Assembly: GCA_006384855.1 (NCBI GenBank)
Contig: VCJN01000232.1
Location: forward strand, 1-64,000
Direction: 5' to 3'
Length of the DNA stretch: 64,000 bases
Source: Tetraselmis striata
Lineage: Eukaryota > Chlorophyta > Chlorodendrophyceae > Chlorodendrales > Chlorodendraceae
Shown here: one piece after another, positions 61,174 through 64,000 of the stretch
Layout of the letters: each line of letters opens with the position of its first letter
Numbering within the stretch: the first letter of the stretch is position 1
Position numbers and translations under genes: made by a program
The notes under the pieces: generated by a model
What the model was told of the DNA's origin: nothing
What the model saw: the letters and a program-made list of their open reading frames with translations, nothing else
Databases searched by the model: none

Positions 61174-62838
61174 ACCGGCAGTGCGCCGCTGTCTGGGGGG
61201 ATGCTCTGCTGAGGGAGCGAAGTGACGGCTGGCCGTCGAGCCGTTGGTCGATGCGGCTGGCTCTCAGTGGTTTTGTCGGGTCGGCCGAGAGTGCTGGCTC
61301 AAGGCGACGATCCGCGACCACAAAGGCGACTACTCCAGCTGCGCGTGCGCGCTCGTTGCCGTCGACAGGCAGGCGTGCCGTCGGTGCGCAGTTCGTAGTT
61401 CGTATTCGAACTCGTCCTCGTCTGCTGATGTCGTCGTCGTCGCGGGCGGGCGGGCGGCGGACGATAACGCCACTATATATATTTGAAATTCAAAAAATGA
61501 GCAGTCAACTCTTATTAAGCGACGAGAACAGTAATCCTGCGCTGCAGTAGGTAGTCGCTACATATATATTTATTAACAGTTCCTGGGCATGGTACTAACT
61601 GCTATTTCCCATAACCGTACCATGAATAATATATTTCCTATAACTTTACTATAAATAATTATTTATTCAGTACCGCTTATCGCATGAGGTATAGCAGGCG
61701 GTCGCTACTGGGAGTCTTAACCCACATCGTCACGCGCCTCGTGATTGGATGATATCATATAATATGTGATCATACATTTATGTGACGATATGCTGATCAT
61801 GTAGGGGTAGCACTGGTAGTACAGTATTTACGGGCAGTACTCTGCAGATGATCAGTTGGTCATCGAGACCCTGCGTGTTGCTTTCTCTTTTGGCCCCAGG
61901 GACAAAAAAGGACCAATAAGAAATATGTTCCATAAACAGAACTTGAAGTAAACCTTATCATAAGCCGGCGCCCTCCACAGGCAGGCGGTATTGCATCAAT
62001 TACAACGTGTATTTATGTGGAGATCAAGAAAGGACCCGTTACCACACAAAACCGTCCCGCCCTGATAGCCGATGCTCAGATGACTGCACTGAGAACCGTG
62101 ACCGTGCGCGAGGACCGCACCTTAAATTGCTAACCCCACAGAGGCATGAGCTGGACTGTCACCGCCGAATACCTTCAATCAATTGTAGTTCTGCCCTAGC
62201 CGTCCCTAACCACAGAACGACCCTATCCATGGAAGGTCAACTCTACTCGTTCCGTCGATGCTCTATGTCCTGGGCGCGCTACTCGTTCTAACTGAACACG
62301 ATTGCCCCAGGTACGCGTGTTCATGCATGTCGGCGATGGCATGCCGAAACATTCTGTATATAGATCATTTGTTGGAGGTGACTGTGTTGAGGGGGTACCA
62401 AATATTCTGCGCTGCAGAGTGCGCGTAAATGGATGGATGCGCCGGGATGCGGGGTGGGGACACCTCGCTCAATACTGATGTCTGTGGTTCTCGGGTGGGC
62501 CAAGAAAGTCAAGACCCCTGGTCGGCATGGCGAGCGTGTCAAAACAAGCAGCCGACGCCCCAGCAGCGGGTGACCATATTGCTGCGAATGGTGGTGTCAT
62601 CATCCAGTCAGTCAAGACACTGGGATTCTTGCCCGGACTAGTTGCGACTCCCCGCCCACTCATTTCCCTGTGACGATGCTAGCTGATATGAATGCACGCG
62701 CGCTCAAACGTCAGAACTGCCACGAGGCGGGCCGCTCTAGCTTCGGCAGTTGCCACCCGGATTTCGTTCGGGTGTAGCTGGCGCATCAGAAGTGACGGCG
62801 CAAGGCTGCATCGGCCGATGCGCTCGTCGCAGCACTGC
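61174..62838. other. POLD1 upstream region / 3' flank of the LRR gene
   Basis: Holds the POLD1 promoter and the 3' end of the next minus-strand gene. AT-rich around 61,560-61,680. No coding exon or RNA gene seen. Confidence 0.4.
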
Positions 62839-63995
62839 CTAAACCTGGGTGCCCTTCTTGGGCTTCTTGTCCGGGCGGCAGCAGATCCAGAGGACCACGG
62901 CCGTGAGCAGCACGAAGCACAGCGTCGCAATGACGCTGATGGCCCATCCCGGGAGCAGTAGCCCGCTGTCGGACATTGCTTCGCTGTTAAGGTCGACCAA
63001 TAAGCCCCTGCGGCATCGCAATACAGCCAAGCAACAAATCAGCAAGCAAACACATCCACCACCACCACCACCACCACCGTCACCACCATCGCCACCGGCC
63101 GCGCCACCGCCACCACCACCATCATCAGTGTCAGCATCAGCATCGGCATCGGCATTGGCATCAACGCGAACCCACAGGTATATGCTTGTAGAATTGGTAA
63201 GTTCCTCTTCAACAAGTAATTGCTCCTGCATATTCCACGTACTACATGTTTGGCTGTATTTTGTGCTTTCTGCAACGACTCTATATTACTTTGGGTCGTA
63301 TGTCGGATAGGGTCGGCTTCACTATATACACGCCCCCATATCGTGTAGGAAGCACATGTCAGGATATGTATATTTCGTCCTTGGGCGAGCGAACTCACGA
63401 GCTCTGCAGCGAACCCATAGCACTCCATTCCTCTGGGATTGTCCCCGACAGCTCGTTGCCGATCAGCTTCCTGCGGCACCAAGCGCACCGGGTCCCATCA
63501 GAGCTGCAGTGCAGTGCCCCCCTGCCTCATGCGACTCCCGCGAGCTCATACCCATTGCCATGTAGACGCTTGTCAGGAGAGGAGAGAGAGGGGTGGATGG
63601 GGAGGTTATGGGGTCTCACATGCCACGCATGCTGCCCATTGCACTCCACTCCTGGGGTAGCGGTCCCGTAAGCCCATTGTTGCTAAGATCCCTGCGGCCG
63701 CGCAGGCAAACCGCAGCATGAGTACTCCGCTGTGGCCAGCTGATCCACAGGAGCGCGGGATTGACACAGGCGGAAGCGCCCTCGCGCACATGTACTCCAG
63801 AGTGGTCAGCGAGCTCCAGTCCGCAGGCAGGCTGCCCGCAAAGTTGTTGTCGGACATGTACCTGCAAGCAGCCCCAAAGAAGCGGCCGGTAGCTTCTGAT
63901 TGGCGCAGACGGCTGCGGTGGACTCTAGGCGGGTATGGAGGCATCTGCGCAGCGGAGGTTGGGCAGGTGCTGGGATGAAGGCTGGCGCACTCACA
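62839..63995 (-). CDS. Leucine-rich-repeat membrane protein, 3' part
   Basis: Partial; the 5' end lies beyond the window. Exons seen: 63790-63861, 63620-63691, 63399-63470 and 62839-63007; another exon ends at 63,995 (its donor AT|GTGAGTG is visible). Each of the three full LRR exons is exactly 72 bases and encodes one 24-residue plant-type repeat: SDNNFAGSLPADWSSLTTLE, LSNNGLTGPLPQEWSAMGSM and LIGNELSGTIPEEWSAMGSL. All have the same symmetric phase, so repeats can be gained or lost without frame change. The last exon gives a single membrane span (GWAISVIATLCFVLLTAVVL) followed by a short basic cytosolic tail (CCRPDKKPKKGTQV, stop). There is no kinase domain, so it resembles a receptor-like protein. 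A (CCA/CCG)n tract at 63,055-63,125 lies in the intron before the last exon. Confidence 0.85.
63052..63170. repeat. (CCA)n-type low-complexity tract in an LRR-gene intron
   Basis: About ten ACC/CCA units followed by degenerate ones and a CATCGG/CATCAG run. Open frames through it are artefacts of the repeat. Confidence 0.85.
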
Positions 63996-64000
63996 TCTGC

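Overview
This window is nuclear DNA from a photosynthetic eukaryote, most likely a chlorophyte green alga. I infer that from genes broken by many short GT-AG introns, a plastid-type starch phosphatase (LSF2/SEX4 family), a ubiquitin-S27a fusion, a MEF2-like MADS-box factor of the kind found as single genes in green algae, short plant-type telomere motifs (CCCTAAA), and a tyrosine-recombinase element of the DIRS/PAT class that is well known from Chlamydomonas and Volvox. I cannot name the species. Exon chains below were built by hand by matching splice phase and protein family; exons marked as phase-consistent join without frame breaks.

Layout, left to right. 1-1,012 (-): LSF2/SEX4-like phosphoglucan phosphatase, cut by the window start inside its catalytic motif. 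1.37-3.85 kb: decayed piggyBac transposon. 4.3-5.35 kb (-): ubiquitin-S27a, head to head with 5.9-7.4 kb (+) a mitochondrial MAM33/p32 protein. 8.0-10.05 kb (-): CaMK-like protein kinase. 10-24.6 kb: repeat-rich tract with a GGTGCACC array, a broken DIRS reverse transcriptase/RNase H remnant, unrecognised decayed ORFs, a tRNA-like sequence, and an intact-looking tyrosine-recombinase element (20,860-24,082) that has no reverse transcriptase. 24.97 kb (+): possible small membrane protein. 25.7-30.8 kb (-): MADS-box factor. 33.2-37.0 kb (+): SET-domain methyltransferase. 38.7-40.5 kb: decayed, inverted second copy of the tyrosine-recombinase element. 41.0-42.6 kb (+): unknown membrane/coiled-coil protein. 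42.6-50.3 kb: microsatellites and decayed ORFs. 50.3-61.2 kb (-): complete catalytic subunit of DNA polymerase delta. 62.8-64.0 kb (-): 3' part of a membrane-anchored leucine-rich-repeat protein.

The genes are ordinary housekeeping and signalling genes with no operon-like logic. The most unusual genome-level features are long homopolymer C runs (on the sense strand) just after 5' splice sites in many introns, a small dispersed repeat family found in introns of two genes, a SET-gene pseudo-exon lying antisense inside a MADS-box intron, and the reverse-transcriptase-less recombinase element with classic split direct repeats.
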